Of a stretch of 50,531 bases of DNA, positions 32,736 to 40,439 are shown in pieces (position 1 is the stretch's first letter; each line of letters starts with the position of its first letter). The translations under genes were made by a program, and so were the position numbers. The notes beneath the pieces were generated by a model. It saw only the letters and a list, made by a program, of their open reading frames with translations, was not told the origin of the DNA and ran no database searches. This stretch comes from UBA8437 sp003445035 (GTDB lineage: Bacteria; Planctomycetota; Planctomycetia; Planctomycetales; Planctomycetaceae), in contig CALCHI010000241.1 in assembly GCA_937901285.1 (NCBI GenBank), positions 1 to 50,531 on the forward strand, given 5' to 3'.

Positions 32736-33668
32736 ATGCATCCGATTCTCTGGCCTGTGATCTTCATCGGCGGGCTGCTGTTTCTCGTCTTCCTCTGGTT
32801 ACTGGTGCCGTTGTTCCCGACGTGGATTCGGTCGTTGACCAGTGGCGCAAAGATCGGGCCACTGAACCTGGTGTTGATGCGGTTGATGAAAATCAACCCA
32901 CACGTCGTGGTCCAGGCCCGGATCATGGCGGTCCAGGCCGGTCTTTCCGACGTGGAGACCAAGGGTCTGGAGGCGCACTACCTGGCCGGTGGCAACATCC
33001 TGCGAGTGGTCCAGTCGCTGATCGCCGCCACGCGGGCGCGGCTGGGATTGAACTGGGACACCGCCGCGGCAATTGACCTGGCCGGCCGTGACGTTCTCGA
33101 TGCCGTCCGGACCAGTGTCGACCCCAAGGTGATCGACTGTCCCGACCCTTCGCGGCACGGCCGCACCACGCTCGACGGCGTCGCCAAGAACGGGATCCAG
33201 TTGAAAGCCCGTGCCCGGGTGACCGTCCGTACCAACCTCTCTCAACTGGTCGGTGGCGCAACCGAAGAAACCGTGATCGCACGGGTGGGTGAGGGCATTG
33301 TCAGCGCGATCGGATCCTCCGACAGCCACGAACGCGTCCTCGAACAGCCGATGCTGATCGCCCGGTTCGTACTCGACAAGGGCCTCGATTCCCAGACCGC
33401 CTTCGAAATCGTTTCGATCGACATCGCCGACATCGATGTGGGAGAAAACGTCGGGGCGAGGCTGCAGGCCGACCAGGCCGAGGCCGACATGCGGGTCGCT
33501 CGAGCCAAGGCCGAAGAACGCCGGGCCCAGGCTGTGGCCCAGGAACAGGAAATGAAGGCCGAAACGGTCGAGAACCGGGCCGAAGTGGTGCTGGCCGAAG
33601 CCGATGTGCCTCAGGCGATGGCCAACGCCTTCCAGCAGGGCAACCTGAGGGCCGAAGATTCGATGTAA
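32736..33668 (+). CDS. floA: Flotillin-like membrane scaffold protein
   Basis: This is 310 residues. A single N-terminal hydrophobic hairpin (HPILWPVIFIGGLLFLVFLW, 2-21, continuing to about 28) anchors the protein. An SPFH domain follows with VVVQARIMAVQAGL, GIQLKARARVTVRTNLSQLV and FEIVSIDIADIDVGENVGAR. A coiled-coil C-terminus rich in Ala, Glu, Arg and Gln (about 245-300) drives oligomerisation. It matches the FloA/YqfA (UPF0365) family by length and order. Such proteins organise functional membrane microdomains. No NfeD partner gene is adjacent; instead a small unknown gene follows 127 bp downstream. Confidence 0.93.
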   Translation: MHPILWPVIFIGGLLFLVFLWLLVPLFPTWIRSLTSGAKIGPLNLVLMRLMKINPHVVVQARIMAVQAGLSDVETKGLEAHYLAGGNILRVVQSLIAATRARLGLNWDTAAAIDLAGRDVLDAVRTSVDPKVIDCPDPSRHGRTTLDGVAKNGIQLKARARVTVRTNLSQLVGGATEETVIARVGEGIVSAIGSSDSHERVLEQPMLIARFVLDKGLDSQTAFEIVSIDIADIDVGENVGARLQADQAEADMRVARAKAEERRAQAVAQEQEMKAETVENRAEVVLAEADVPQAMANAFQQGNLRAEDSM

Positions 33669-33795
33669 CCGCTATCAACCCACCGAAACGGTCGGGTCCC
33701 AAGCCAGCCACCGGCTGGAGTCGAAAACAGACACGAGCAGATGCTCGAACATGATGCCGACAAAATCAACAACTGGGACAGACGGGTACAGTGTC

Positions 33796-34005
33796 ATGAA
33801 CGAAATGGCGCAAGTGGAATTGACGACAGCACAACGTGACCTGTTGCTTCGCGGCCTGCAATTCGTCCGCAGTTCGGTGAAACTCTCGCTCGGCGAAAGT
33901 CGCTTGCCGGACGAGCAGCGAGCGGAGCAACTCGAGGCAATTGAGACGCTGGAAGAGCGTCTCCGCGAGAACCTCGCCAGTCAGCCTTCGGCCAATCTAT
34001 CCTGA
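33796..34005 (+). CDS. Small conserved protein, unknown function
   Basis: This is 69 residues from ATG at 33796 (MNEMAQVELTTAQRDLLLRG); an in-frame ATG at 33751 would add 15 residues. It is helical and acidic with no signal, and its core TTAQRDLLLRGLQFVRSSVK is the kind of short motif repeated in planctomycete genomes. No domain is recognised. It lies 21 bp before the OleA-like gene, suggesting co-transcription. Confidence 0.6.
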   Translation: MNEMAQVELTTAQRDLLLRGLQFVRSSVKLSLGESRLPDEQRAEQLEAIETLEERLRENLASQPSANLS

Positions 34006-34026
34006 GCCCCGCTTCCCCACACGCCC

Positions 34027-35073
34027 ATGCGGTTTCAGCACGTCTGCGTCGAGGCCCTGTGCTATCGGCTGCCCGACGAAGTGGTGACGTCAGCGGACAT
34101 CGAGAGCCGCCTGGCGGGGATCTACCAACGGCTCGACCTGCCCGCTGGCCGGCTCGAACTGATGACCGGTATCCGCGAGCGACGGTTCTTTCCGCCGGGA
34201 ACGCTGCCCGGCGAGATCAGTGCCCTGACCGCTCGTGATGCGGTGGTCGCCAGCGGGATCGATCCCTCGCGTTTTGGTGTGCTGGTGCACGGATCGGTCT
34301 GCCGCGACCAGTTGGAACCGGCCACCGCCAGCGGTGTGCACGCATCCGTCGGGTTGCCCGCCGACACCATGATCCTGGATGTCAGCAACGCCTGTCTCGG
34401 GCTGCTCAACGGCTGCCTGCTGCTGGCAAACATGATCGAACTGGGCCAGGTCACCGCGGGAGTCGTGGTGGGGACCGAAATTGGCCGTGGGCTGGTCGAA
34501 GGCACCATCGACTCCCTGCTGAACGACCCGCAGCTGACCCGGCAATCGATCAAGCCCGCCTTCGCCTCACTGACGATCGGCTCCGGATCGGCCGCCATCG
34601 TGCTCTGCGATCGCCGGATTTCGCAGGCCGGTCATCGGTTGCTCGGAGGGACCGTCCGTACAGACACCGCCGCCCACCAACTTTGCGCCGGAGGAGTCTC
34701 GAACCAGGATCACGGCGACGACCGGCCCCGGATGGAGACCGATTCGGAGGCGCTGTTGCACGCGGGAGTCGAATTGGCAGCGGCCACGTGGGACGAAACC
34801 CGGTCGGTGCTCGGCTGGACCAACGACAGCGTCGACAAGTCCTTCACGCACCAGGTCGGACGGGCCCACCGCAACCTGCTCTACGAACGCCTGGGACTCG
34901 ATCCGGAGATCGACTATTCCACCGTCGAATTCCTGGGCAACACCGGCGCCACGGCGTTGCCGATCGCCGCGGCGATGGGTGCCGAATCCGGACACGTGGC
35001 CGCCGGCGAACGCGTCGCCTGGCTGGGAATCGGCAGCGGGTTGTCGAGTGTCATGCTGGGGTTCGAGTGGTAG
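34027..35073 (+). CDS. 3-oxoacyl-ACP synthase III-like / OleA-type thiolase
   Basis: This is 348 residues of the thiolase fold with the Cys-His-Asn triad: Cys123 in DVSNACLGLLNG, His275 in KSFTHQVGRAH and Asn305 in EFLGNTGATALP. Glu97 in CRDQLEPATASGVHAS lies 26 residues before the catalytic Cys. In OleA of Xanthomonas campestris the base Glu117 is 26 residues before Cys143, and the His-to-Asn spacing (30) also matches. This favours head-to-head condensation of two acyl-CoAs (OleA) over fatty-acid initiation (FabH). No OleB, OleC or OleD gene is adjacent. It overlaps the convergent dehydrogenase gene by 23 bp. Confidence 0.83.
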   Translation: MRFQHVCVEALCYRLPDEVVTSADIESRLAGIYQRLDLPAGRLELMTGIRERRFFPPGTLPGEISALTARDAVVASGIDPSRFGVLVHGSVCRDQLEPATASGVHASVGLPADTMILDVSNACLGLLNGCLLLANMIELGQVTAGVVVGTEIGRGLVEGTIDSLLNDPQLTRQSIKPAFASLTIGSGSAAIVLCDRRISQAGHRLLGGTVRTDTAAHQLCAGGVSNQDHGDDRPRMETDSEALLHAGVELAAATWDETRSVLGWTNDSVDKSFTHQVGRAHRNLLYERLGLDPEIDYSTVEFLGNTGATALPIAAAMGAESGHVAAGERVAWLGIGSGLSSVMLGFEW

Positions 35074-36115
35074 GCGGGTCCACACCCAACCCCCGCCCGG
35101 TCTCGCACAGCGAGTCCCAGGTCCCCGAATCCAGTGGCACGCCCTCGGCCAGCCGTTCGACCATCGTCGCCGCGCTGCGGTCACCGGCCAGGCGAATCGC
35201 CTCGACCCCGGGCTTGCGGTTCACCCCCCGCACGAATTCGATCAGCTTGTCGGCCTCGCCAAGGAAATGGCCCGTCCCGGCAAACCGCTCGGGATCCCAG
35301 ACCACCAGCAACACGTTGTTGGTCCCCGGCGCCCCCTCGGCCGCCGGCGGACAACTGCCGCCCGAGAGGCCTCCGACAAGGATGTCCAGCAGCAACGAGA
35401 GCCCAAATCCCTTGTAGTCTCCCATCGGAAGAATTGTGCCCCGCGGGTCGCTGAAACGAACCGCCGGATCGGTGGTCGGGTTGCCGTCGGCGTCGATCAA
35501 CCATCCTTCCGGACACGGCTGGCCGGCAACGTGCTGCACCAGCACCTTTCCGTTGGCGACGACGCTGGTCGAAATGTCCACGACCAGTGGCTGATCGCTG
35601 GTCGGAACACCAATCGCAATCGGATTGGTGCTGACGGTCGGCTCGGTCCCCCCGGGTGGTGCCACGCACTTGAGCACCCCGTTGTCATTGACAGTCACCA
35701 GTGCCGCCCGGCCCCGCTTCGCCACCGCCTCGGCCCATTCCCCCACCCGCCCGACATGGCCACAACGCACCAGCGTCCCGCAGGCCACTCCCAGCACGTC
35801 GACCTTGGCCTCCAGTCGCTCGATCAGGCGAGTCATCTGCACCATGCCGAAGCCGAAGGCGGCATCGGCACAGATCATCGCCGGCGTCTCCGACCGCACC
35901 ACCAGGTCGGCAGCGACGACCAGTTCCCCGGTCTTCAGCAACGGCAGGTAACGCGGAATGCGGACGACACCATGAGAGTCGTGGCCGCGGAGGTTCGAGC
36001 CGACCAGGCTGGAGGAGACCAGGTCGGCCTCCTCGGACGGAACCCCCGCCGCCTGGAACAACGACGACGCGAACCGCTCCAGGGAATCCGCGTCCACCCG
36101 AATGCCCGAAGCCAT
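35051..36115 (-). CDS. Ldh2-family (malate/L-lactate dehydrogenase type) NAD(P)-dependent oxidoreductase
   Basis: This is 354 residues. The family signatures are present: GSNLRGHDSHGVVRIPRYLP (about 39-58), LVRCGHVGRVGEWAEAVAKR, CVAPPGGTEPTVSTNPIAIG, VVDISTSVVANGKVL and GDYKGFGLSLLLDILVGGLS. This fold, unrelated to classical lactate dehydrogenase, includes malate, ureidoglycolate, 2,3-diketogulonate and piperideine-2-carboxylate (DpkA) reductases, so the substrate is a 2-keto or cyclic imino acid. Its start directly abuts the stop of the upstream hydrolase gene (TAG-ATG). Its 3' end overlaps the OleA-like gene on the opposite strand. Confidence 0.88.
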   Translation of the reverse strand: MASGIRVDADSLERFASSLFQAAGVPSEEADLVSSSLVGSNLRGHDSHGVVRIPRYLPLLKTGELVVAADLVVRSETPAMICADAAFGFGMVQMTRLIERLEAKVDVLGVACGTLVRCGHVGRVGEWAEAVAKRGRAALVTVNDNGVLKCVAPPGGTEPTVSTNPIAIGVPTSDQPLVVDISTSVVANGKVLVQHVAGQPCPEGWLIDADGNPTTDPAVRFSDPRGTILPMGDYKGFGLSLLLDILVGGLSGGSCPPAAEGAPGTNNVLLVVWDPERFAGTGHFLGEADKLIEFVRGVNRKPGVEAIRLAGDRSAATMVERLAEGVPLDSGTWDSLCETGRGLGVDPPTTRTPA

Positions 36116-38158
36116 CTATTCTCCCGTCTCGTCCTTCGTTTCGCTCTTGCCAACCTTCGGACCGGCCAATTGCCAAGCCGAATCGAACAAACCCGCCCAC
36201 TTGATCGACTCGTCGTACCCGCCCGCCTTGTTCCGGGAGAACGCCTGGACGGCGATGTCCCCCAGCCGGGGAAACAGCCACGAGTTGGAGTTCTTGAAAT
36301 CGGGCTCGTGGAACGTGTGTCCCGAGTTGATGACGACGTAGCGGTTGGGATTCAGCGGGTTGGGGTAGATCATCGAGAGTCCGTGCGTGGCCGGGTCGTA
36401 GCTCTTGCCCGCCACCCGGATCTTCTCCCGGGTCCACTCAACCGGCAACCTCCGGATCACCCTGGCCATCACGGAATTCGAACCGGGATCGCCAAAGAGC
36501 ACCAGGTTGTTGGCGGCGATCACTTTGTCACTGACCGCGGTGTCATCGACCACCCGAATCCGCCCGCGGAGCCACTTGTCGAACTCGCGACCGAAACGAT
36601 CCAGCGTCCAGCGTGCCCAGTCAGCCTGCGACTTCGTCCAGGGGGTCCCGGTGCCACGGACACAGACAAACGGCTGCATGAACGCGTCGTCGATTGGCCC
36701 CTGGAGATTCCGCCGCTTGTTGAGTTCGACGTTCTTCTGGAAGTTCCTCGAACTGTCGTAGTCCAGGACATTCCAGTCCTTGCCGGTCTTCTGGTAATAG
36801 ACCCCTGGCAGAAGTCCGTCGGCAGCCGTCGCCAGCCGGTGACCGACCCCGTCGATCTCGATTCGGTCGGCCACATCACGAGAGACCTGAAGAGCGACGA
36901 CATTCCGAGTTCGCAGTTTCAGCGTTCCATCAGTCGCCCGGGCCGCTTGCACGATCGCGGGCCGATACAACTCCCCCATTTCCTCGACCGTCAACCACTC
37001 GCAGACGTTGTACTTGACCGTCCAGGTGACGAACCGCACATCGGTTCGACCGGGATAGGGGCGACGCCCCTTGAGAGCATGGCCCTGGTGAAACGCCATG
37101 AACTCCTTGAACGAATCGGGGTGGAACCGGTGTCCGGTGCCCGGGCCGACCAGCAGTTTGATCGGCACGCCCAGCCGCTTGGCTCGTGCGACCATCGTCG
37201 TGCTGGCCAGCAGTTGCTTGTCGATTTCTCCGCCGTAGGTGCAAACGGGAACGTTGTAGGCATTCAACGCGTAGGGAACGACGTCGTAGATCGAGAGCGT
37301 CCTGTGCTGGTGATCGGGTCGCTGCTGGGTCTGCTCCTGGTACTTGTAGAAATCAACGAACCCGGCACCGGGGCCCACCGACGACCAGCGACTGGGGTGA
37401 TGCAACCCCAGGTGCCAGGCACCGGCGCCGCCCATCGAGAATCCCCACAGCGTGATGCGGCGGTTGTCGATGCGGAACCGCCGCTCGACATCGGCCAGGG
37501 CCTCGAACACGTCGGTCTCGCCAGCGTAACGGTAGGCGTTGTTGGTGCGGCCGAACACATCCAGCTGCAGAAACGCCTGTCCCTCGGGCAACGCCTTGCC
37601 CTCGTGCTGGGCGATGAAACGGAGTTCGTTGAGCGTGCCTCCGCGGCCGTGGAGCTTCAGGTGCAGTCGGTGGCGGGTGCCGGAACGGGGATTAATCCCG
37701 GTGGGCAACGAAACGGCATACGGTTGGACCGAACCGTCCACCTTCGAGTAGTACCCTCGGATCGTGCTGCCGGGCTGCAGCACCCAGGAGGGTTTTCCGG
37801 CGGCCAGTTCCTCGGCCCGTCGCGTGCCGATCCTCAGGGCCTTCTCGGCGTAGCCCACCCACGCCGAAGCCCCCTTGCCCGATCGCGGTGCGTAGAACTC
37901 CTGGTGACGCACCGCCCATTCGATCGCCTTGGCGAACACCTCGACATCGGCCACCAGCCGGCGGTTGATCGATTCGTCCCGCTTCAGCTTCTCGACTCGC
38001 GCGACCAGCGCTTTGCGGCCGGTCTCCAGCCGGACGGCAACCTCCGCTGGCGGTGCCTGCGCCGAAGCGACCGGTGCAAGCCCGACCAAGACCACCAGCC
38101 AGCTCAGCGGCAACCGCCGGCCCAATGTTCGATCGCACCATCGGTTGCCTCGCGCCAT
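36116..38158 (-). CDS. Large secreted alpha/beta hydrolase (prolyl-oligopeptidase/esterase type)
   Basis: This is 680 residues from ATG at 38158, with GAGG 8 bases upstream and a signal peptide running to about residue 34 (LSWLVVLVGLAPVASAQA); a longer frame to 38248 adds a basic stretch without support. An N-terminal helical region is followed by a beta-propeller-free hydrolase domain whose nucleophile is Ser241 in ITLWGFSMGGAGAWHLGLHH. A candidate catalytic His is in GPGTGHRFHPDSF (about 340). The C-terminal 260 residues (NVVALQVSRDVADRIEIDGV onward, ending with YVVINSGHTFHEPDF) form a second domain found with such peptidases in planctomycetes. It probably cleaves an ester or peptide in the periplasm. 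Confidence 0.83.
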   Translation of the reverse strand: MARGNRWCDRTLGRRLPLSWLVVLVGLAPVASAQAPPAEVAVRLETGRKALVARVEKLKRDESINRRLVADVEVFAKAIEWAVRHQEFYAPRSGKGASAWVGYAEKALRIGTRRAEELAAGKPSWVLQPGSTIRGYYSKVDGSVQPYAVSLPTGINPRSGTRHRLHLKLHGRGGTLNELRFIAQHEGKALPEGQAFLQLDVFGRTNNAYRYAGETDVFEALADVERRFRIDNRRITLWGFSMGGAGAWHLGLHHPSRWSSVGPGAGFVDFYKYQEQTQQRPDHQHRTLSIYDVVPYALNAYNVPVCTYGGEIDKQLLASTTMVARAKRLGVPIKLLVGPGTGHRFHPDSFKEFMAFHQGHALKGRRPYPGRTDVRFVTWTVKYNVCEWLTVEEMGELYRPAIVQAARATDGTLKLRTRNVVALQVSRDVADRIEIDGVGHRLATAADGLLPGVYYQKTGKDWNVLDYDSSRNFQKNVELNKRRNLQGPIDDAFMQPFVCVRGTGTPWTKSQADWARWTLDRFGREFDKWLRGRIRVVDDTAVSDKVIAANNLVLFGDPGSNSVMARVIRRLPVEWTREKIRVAGKSYDPATHGLSMIYPNPLNPNRYVVINSGHTFHEPDFKNSNSWLFPRLGDIAVQAFSRNKAGGYDESIKWAGLFDSAWQLAGPKVGKSETKDETGE

Positions 38159-38208
38159 CACAACTGCCTCATACCGATTGAAAACACGGTGACCGGCCGA
38201 CCGGGCGG

Positions 38209-38421
38209 TCAGGCTCCGCCGGCCGTCTCGGCCGATTCGAACCCGCAATCACGGTGACTGCCGTCGCAGAAGGGACGGTTGGCCGAGGCTCCACATCGGC
38301 ACAACGCGAACGAGTCCTTTTCGCCGAGGTCGAACGCATCGCCGTTGGCGTCGGTCAATTCAACCGGGCCGCTGACCAGAAAGGGACCATTCTCTCGCAC
38401 ACTGATCTGCACGTCAGCCAT
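38209..38421 (-). CDS. CDGSH iron-sulfur domain protein
   Basis: This is 70 residues from ATG at 38421 (MADVQISVRENGPFLVSG), for which AGGA lies about 11 bases upstream; ATG at 38433 and GTG at 38463 are alternatives. The [2Fe-2S] ligand set Cys41-x-Cys43 ... Cys52-Asp-Gly-Ser-His56 (ALCRCGASANRPFCDGSH) is exact for the CDGSH/mitoNEET family. Bacterial single-CDGSH proteins are soluble and bind a redox-active cluster that can be transferred; the partner is unknown. It lies 50 bp upstream of the secreted hydrolase gene on the same strand and is divergent from thyX. Confidence 0.9.
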   Translation of the reverse strand: MADVQISVRENGPFLVSGPVELTDANGDAFDLGEKDSFALCRCGASANRPFCDGSHRDCGFESAETAGGA

Positions 38422-38636
38422 TGTGTGATTCATCCTGTGAAATTCGAACCGGGGAAAAGCCACCCATCGACGGGCTGGTCAGAGACTAATCGCCGTTCCC
38501 GGGAAACGCAAACCGCGTCGAAGGCCGTCGACGTGGACTGGAAAACTCGCCGGTTCTCCACGACAATCCGCCAGCGATGTCGGTCCCGTTCTGAAAGCGG
38601 GCCGACACGGTGAGACATCACGGAGGACCGACGGGG

Positions 38637-39581
38637 ATGAACAACGAGCCTGCCGAATCGACCGGCGAGGACCGTGGGGCAATCGTCGACGAGTTGCGCT
38701 GGAAGAAGTTCGGTGTGCTCGACGACGGCTTCGTCTGCCTGGTCGATGTCATGGGAGATGACGGATCGGTCGTCCAGGCCGCCCGGGTCAGTTACGGTGC
38801 CGGCACCCGCAAGGTCTCCGACGACCGGACGCTGATCCGTTACCTGCTCAGGCACCGGCACACGACCCCCTTCGAGATGGCCGAGATCAAGCTGCTGGTG
38901 CGGGTGCCCATGGACTGCTGGCGCCAGTGGATCCGGCACCGCACTGCCAACGTCAACGAGTACAGCACCCGTTACTCGATCGCCATCGACGCCTCGCAGA
39001 CAACCCCGCCGGAGTCCTGGCGATCACAGGCTGAAAGCAACCGCCAGGGGAGTGGTGAGCCGCTGGATGACGAGGTGGGTCGGGAATTGAGCCAGACCGA
39101 ACAGGAACTGCTGGATCACTCCAAGCGGGTCTACCAGGAACGGCTCGATGTCGGTGTCGCCCGCGAGCAGGCCCGCAAGGACCTGCCGCTGTCGACCTAC
39201 ACCGAGGCCTACTGGAAAGTCGACCTGCACAACCTGCTGCACTTCCTGGCGCTGAGAATGGACAGTCACGCGCAACAGGAAATTCGGGACTACGCGACAA
39301 CGATCGGCGAACAGATCGTGCAACCGCTGTTTCCGGTGGTCTGGGAGGCGTTCCAGGACTACCGCGTCAGTGGACTCTTCCTGACACGGCTGGATCGCGA
39401 GGTGGTGGTTCGTCTGATGGAGCAGGCCAGCCAGGCCGGCCAGGTCCCTCCGTTCGACGGAACGATGTTCCTGGAGGCCCAGGATGACAACTGGAAGCCG
39501 CTGACACGGTGCCGCGAGCGAGACGAATGCCACGACAAGCTGTCGGGCATGGGGATCGTCGAGCCCCGCAGCGACCAGTGA
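38637..39581 (+). CDS. thyX: FAD-dependent thymidylate synthase
   Basis: This is 314 residues from ATG at 38637, preceded by GGAGG 10 bases upstream. ThyX makes dTMP from dUMP using methylene-THF and FAD/NADPH. The ThyX motif RHR-x7-S is present as RHRTANVNEYS (residues 100-110), with RYLLRHRHTTPFE upstream (68-80) and the dUMP-binding DLHNLLHFLALRMDSHAQQE region. The protein is longer than the usual 220-260 residues. The extra is mainly a C-terminal tail of about 60 residues (VPPFDGTMFLEAQDDNWKPL to the end) containing a CRERDEC pair of cysteines. It is followed by rpsU. Confidence 0.95.
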   Translation: MNNEPAESTGEDRGAIVDELRWKKFGVLDDGFVCLVDVMGDDGSVVQAARVSYGAGTRKVSDDRTLIRYLLRHRHTTPFEMAEIKLLVRVPMDCWRQWIRHRTANVNEYSTRYSIAIDASQTTPPESWRSQAESNRQGSGEPLDDEVGRELSQTEQELLDHSKRVYQERLDVGVAREQARKDLPLSTYTEAYWKVDLHNLLHFLALRMDSHAQQEIRDYATTIGEQIVQPLFPVVWEAFQDYRVSGLFLTRLDREVVVRLMEQASQAGQVPPFDGTMFLEAQDDNWKPLTRCRERDECHDKLSGMGIVEPRSDQ

Positions 39582-39694
39582 GAGAAGCGTCCCTGAAGCC
39601 GCCGCCCATCCTTACGCTTTCGGTTGGCCATCGCCGATAGTTCTGTTACCGTAGTCCTTCCCCCTTAGGACACGAAGCACAACGGAGACACCCC

Positions 39695-39880
39695 GTGGTC
39701 AAGCTGCGGCTACGTGACAACGAGAAGATCCAGGACGCCGTCAAACGGTTCCGCAAGCTGGTCGAACACGCCGGCATCAAGAAGGAAATGCGGCGTCGCG
39801 AATACTACGAGAAGCCCAGTGATGAGGCCCGTCGGGCCCGCCGTCGTGCGGCACGACGAGCGAGAATGGGCCAGAAGTGA
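39695..39880 (+). CDS. rpsU: 30S ribosomal protein S21
   Basis: This is 61 residues from GTG at 39695 with GGAGA about 8 bases upstream. The product is highly basic (VKLRLRDNEKIQDAVKRFRK, RREYYEKPS, then an Arg/Ala-rich tail) and matches bS21, which contacts the mRNA/anti-SD region of the 30S subunit. A weak promoter-like pair (TTGGCC at 39624, TACCGT at 39647, 17-bp spacing) lies upstream, and a strong terminator follows 34 bp after the stop, so it is probably transcribed on its own. Confidence 0.95.
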   Translation: MVKLRLRDNEKIQDAVKRFRKLVEHAGIKKEMRRREYYEKPSDEARRARRRAARRARMGQK

Positions 39881-39914
39881 GGCGCCACCTGGCGGCGGCC
39901 TCTTCAAAGCCAAG

Positions 39915-39944
39915 CAGCCGGGCACCAAGCCCGGCTGTTTGCTT
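39915..39944 (+). terminator. Rho-independent terminator of rpsU
   Basis: CAGCCGGGC (39915-39923) and GCCCGGCTG (39929-39937) form a perfect 9-bp stem with loop ACCAA, followed by TTTGCTTT. It lies between rpsU and a convergent gene. Confidence 0.88.
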
Positions 39945-39979
39945 TAAAGTCCGTCCGCTGAACCGGCGACGACCAGAGT

Positions 39980-40300
39980 CTACTCGTCTTCCGGGACCTC
40001 GGGTTCGGGGATGATCTCTTCCTTGATCGGCTGAACCCAGAAGAGTTTCTTGCCCCTGGCGGTGAGCTGCTCGGCCTTCTTATCGGCGTCCTTCCGTTTG
40101 CCGTAGTCGAAACGGGTCTCTTCACGCATCCCGCTGCTGTAGACACCCCAGATGAGCCGGTAACGTATCGGCTCGGTCGACTTCTTCTTCCGCGTCGTTT
40201 TCTTGGCGGCCGTCTTCTTGTCGACTTTCTTGGCCACTGGCTTGGTGGTCTTTTTCGTGGCCTTCTTTGTGGCCTTCTTGGTGGTCTTCTTCTTGGCCAT
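39980..40300 (-). CDS. Small planctomycete protein with histone-H1-like tail
   Basis: This is 106 residues. Residues 1-42 are a lysine/alanine/threonine tail with KKATKKATKKTTK repeats, typical of H1-like nucleic-acid-binding tails. Residues 43-106 form a compact domain: IRYRLIWGVYSSGMREETRF, DYGKRKDADKKAEQLTARGK, LFWVQPIKEEIIPEPEVPED. I recall this domain, usually with a shorter basic lead, as a conserved planctomycete protein of unknown function. Convergent with rpsU; divergent from the serine hydrolase gene. The tail design matches the unrelated protein at 17782-18186. Confidence 0.75.
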   Translation of the reverse strand: MAKKKTTKKATKKATKKTTKPVAKKVDKKTAAKKTTRKKKSTEPIRYRLIWGVYSSGMREETRFDYGKRKDADKKAEQLTARGKKLFWVQPIKEEIIPEPEVPEDE

Positions 40301-40439
40301 CAGCCTCTATCTCCCAGACCGCAATTCCCGTCCAACCTCCCTGCCGCGTAAGCGACGGGGATCCGGCTAGGATATCATCTCCGGTGGGATCGGACTACTC
40401 TCACCAACCTCCTCTCCTTCCGCCAAGGAACCCCACCCG

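Noticed and set aside
38236..38250. GATTCGAACCC resembling a tRNA T-loop
   Set aside because: It overlaps coding sequence of the CDGSH gene on the other strand and no cloverleaf can be built around it.
34979..38257. Plus-strand open frame of 1092 codons across the dehydrogenase and hydrolase genes
   Set aside because: It runs antisense to two genes with clear motifs and starts (Ldh2 and alpha/beta hydrolase); composition is typical of GC-driven shadow frames.
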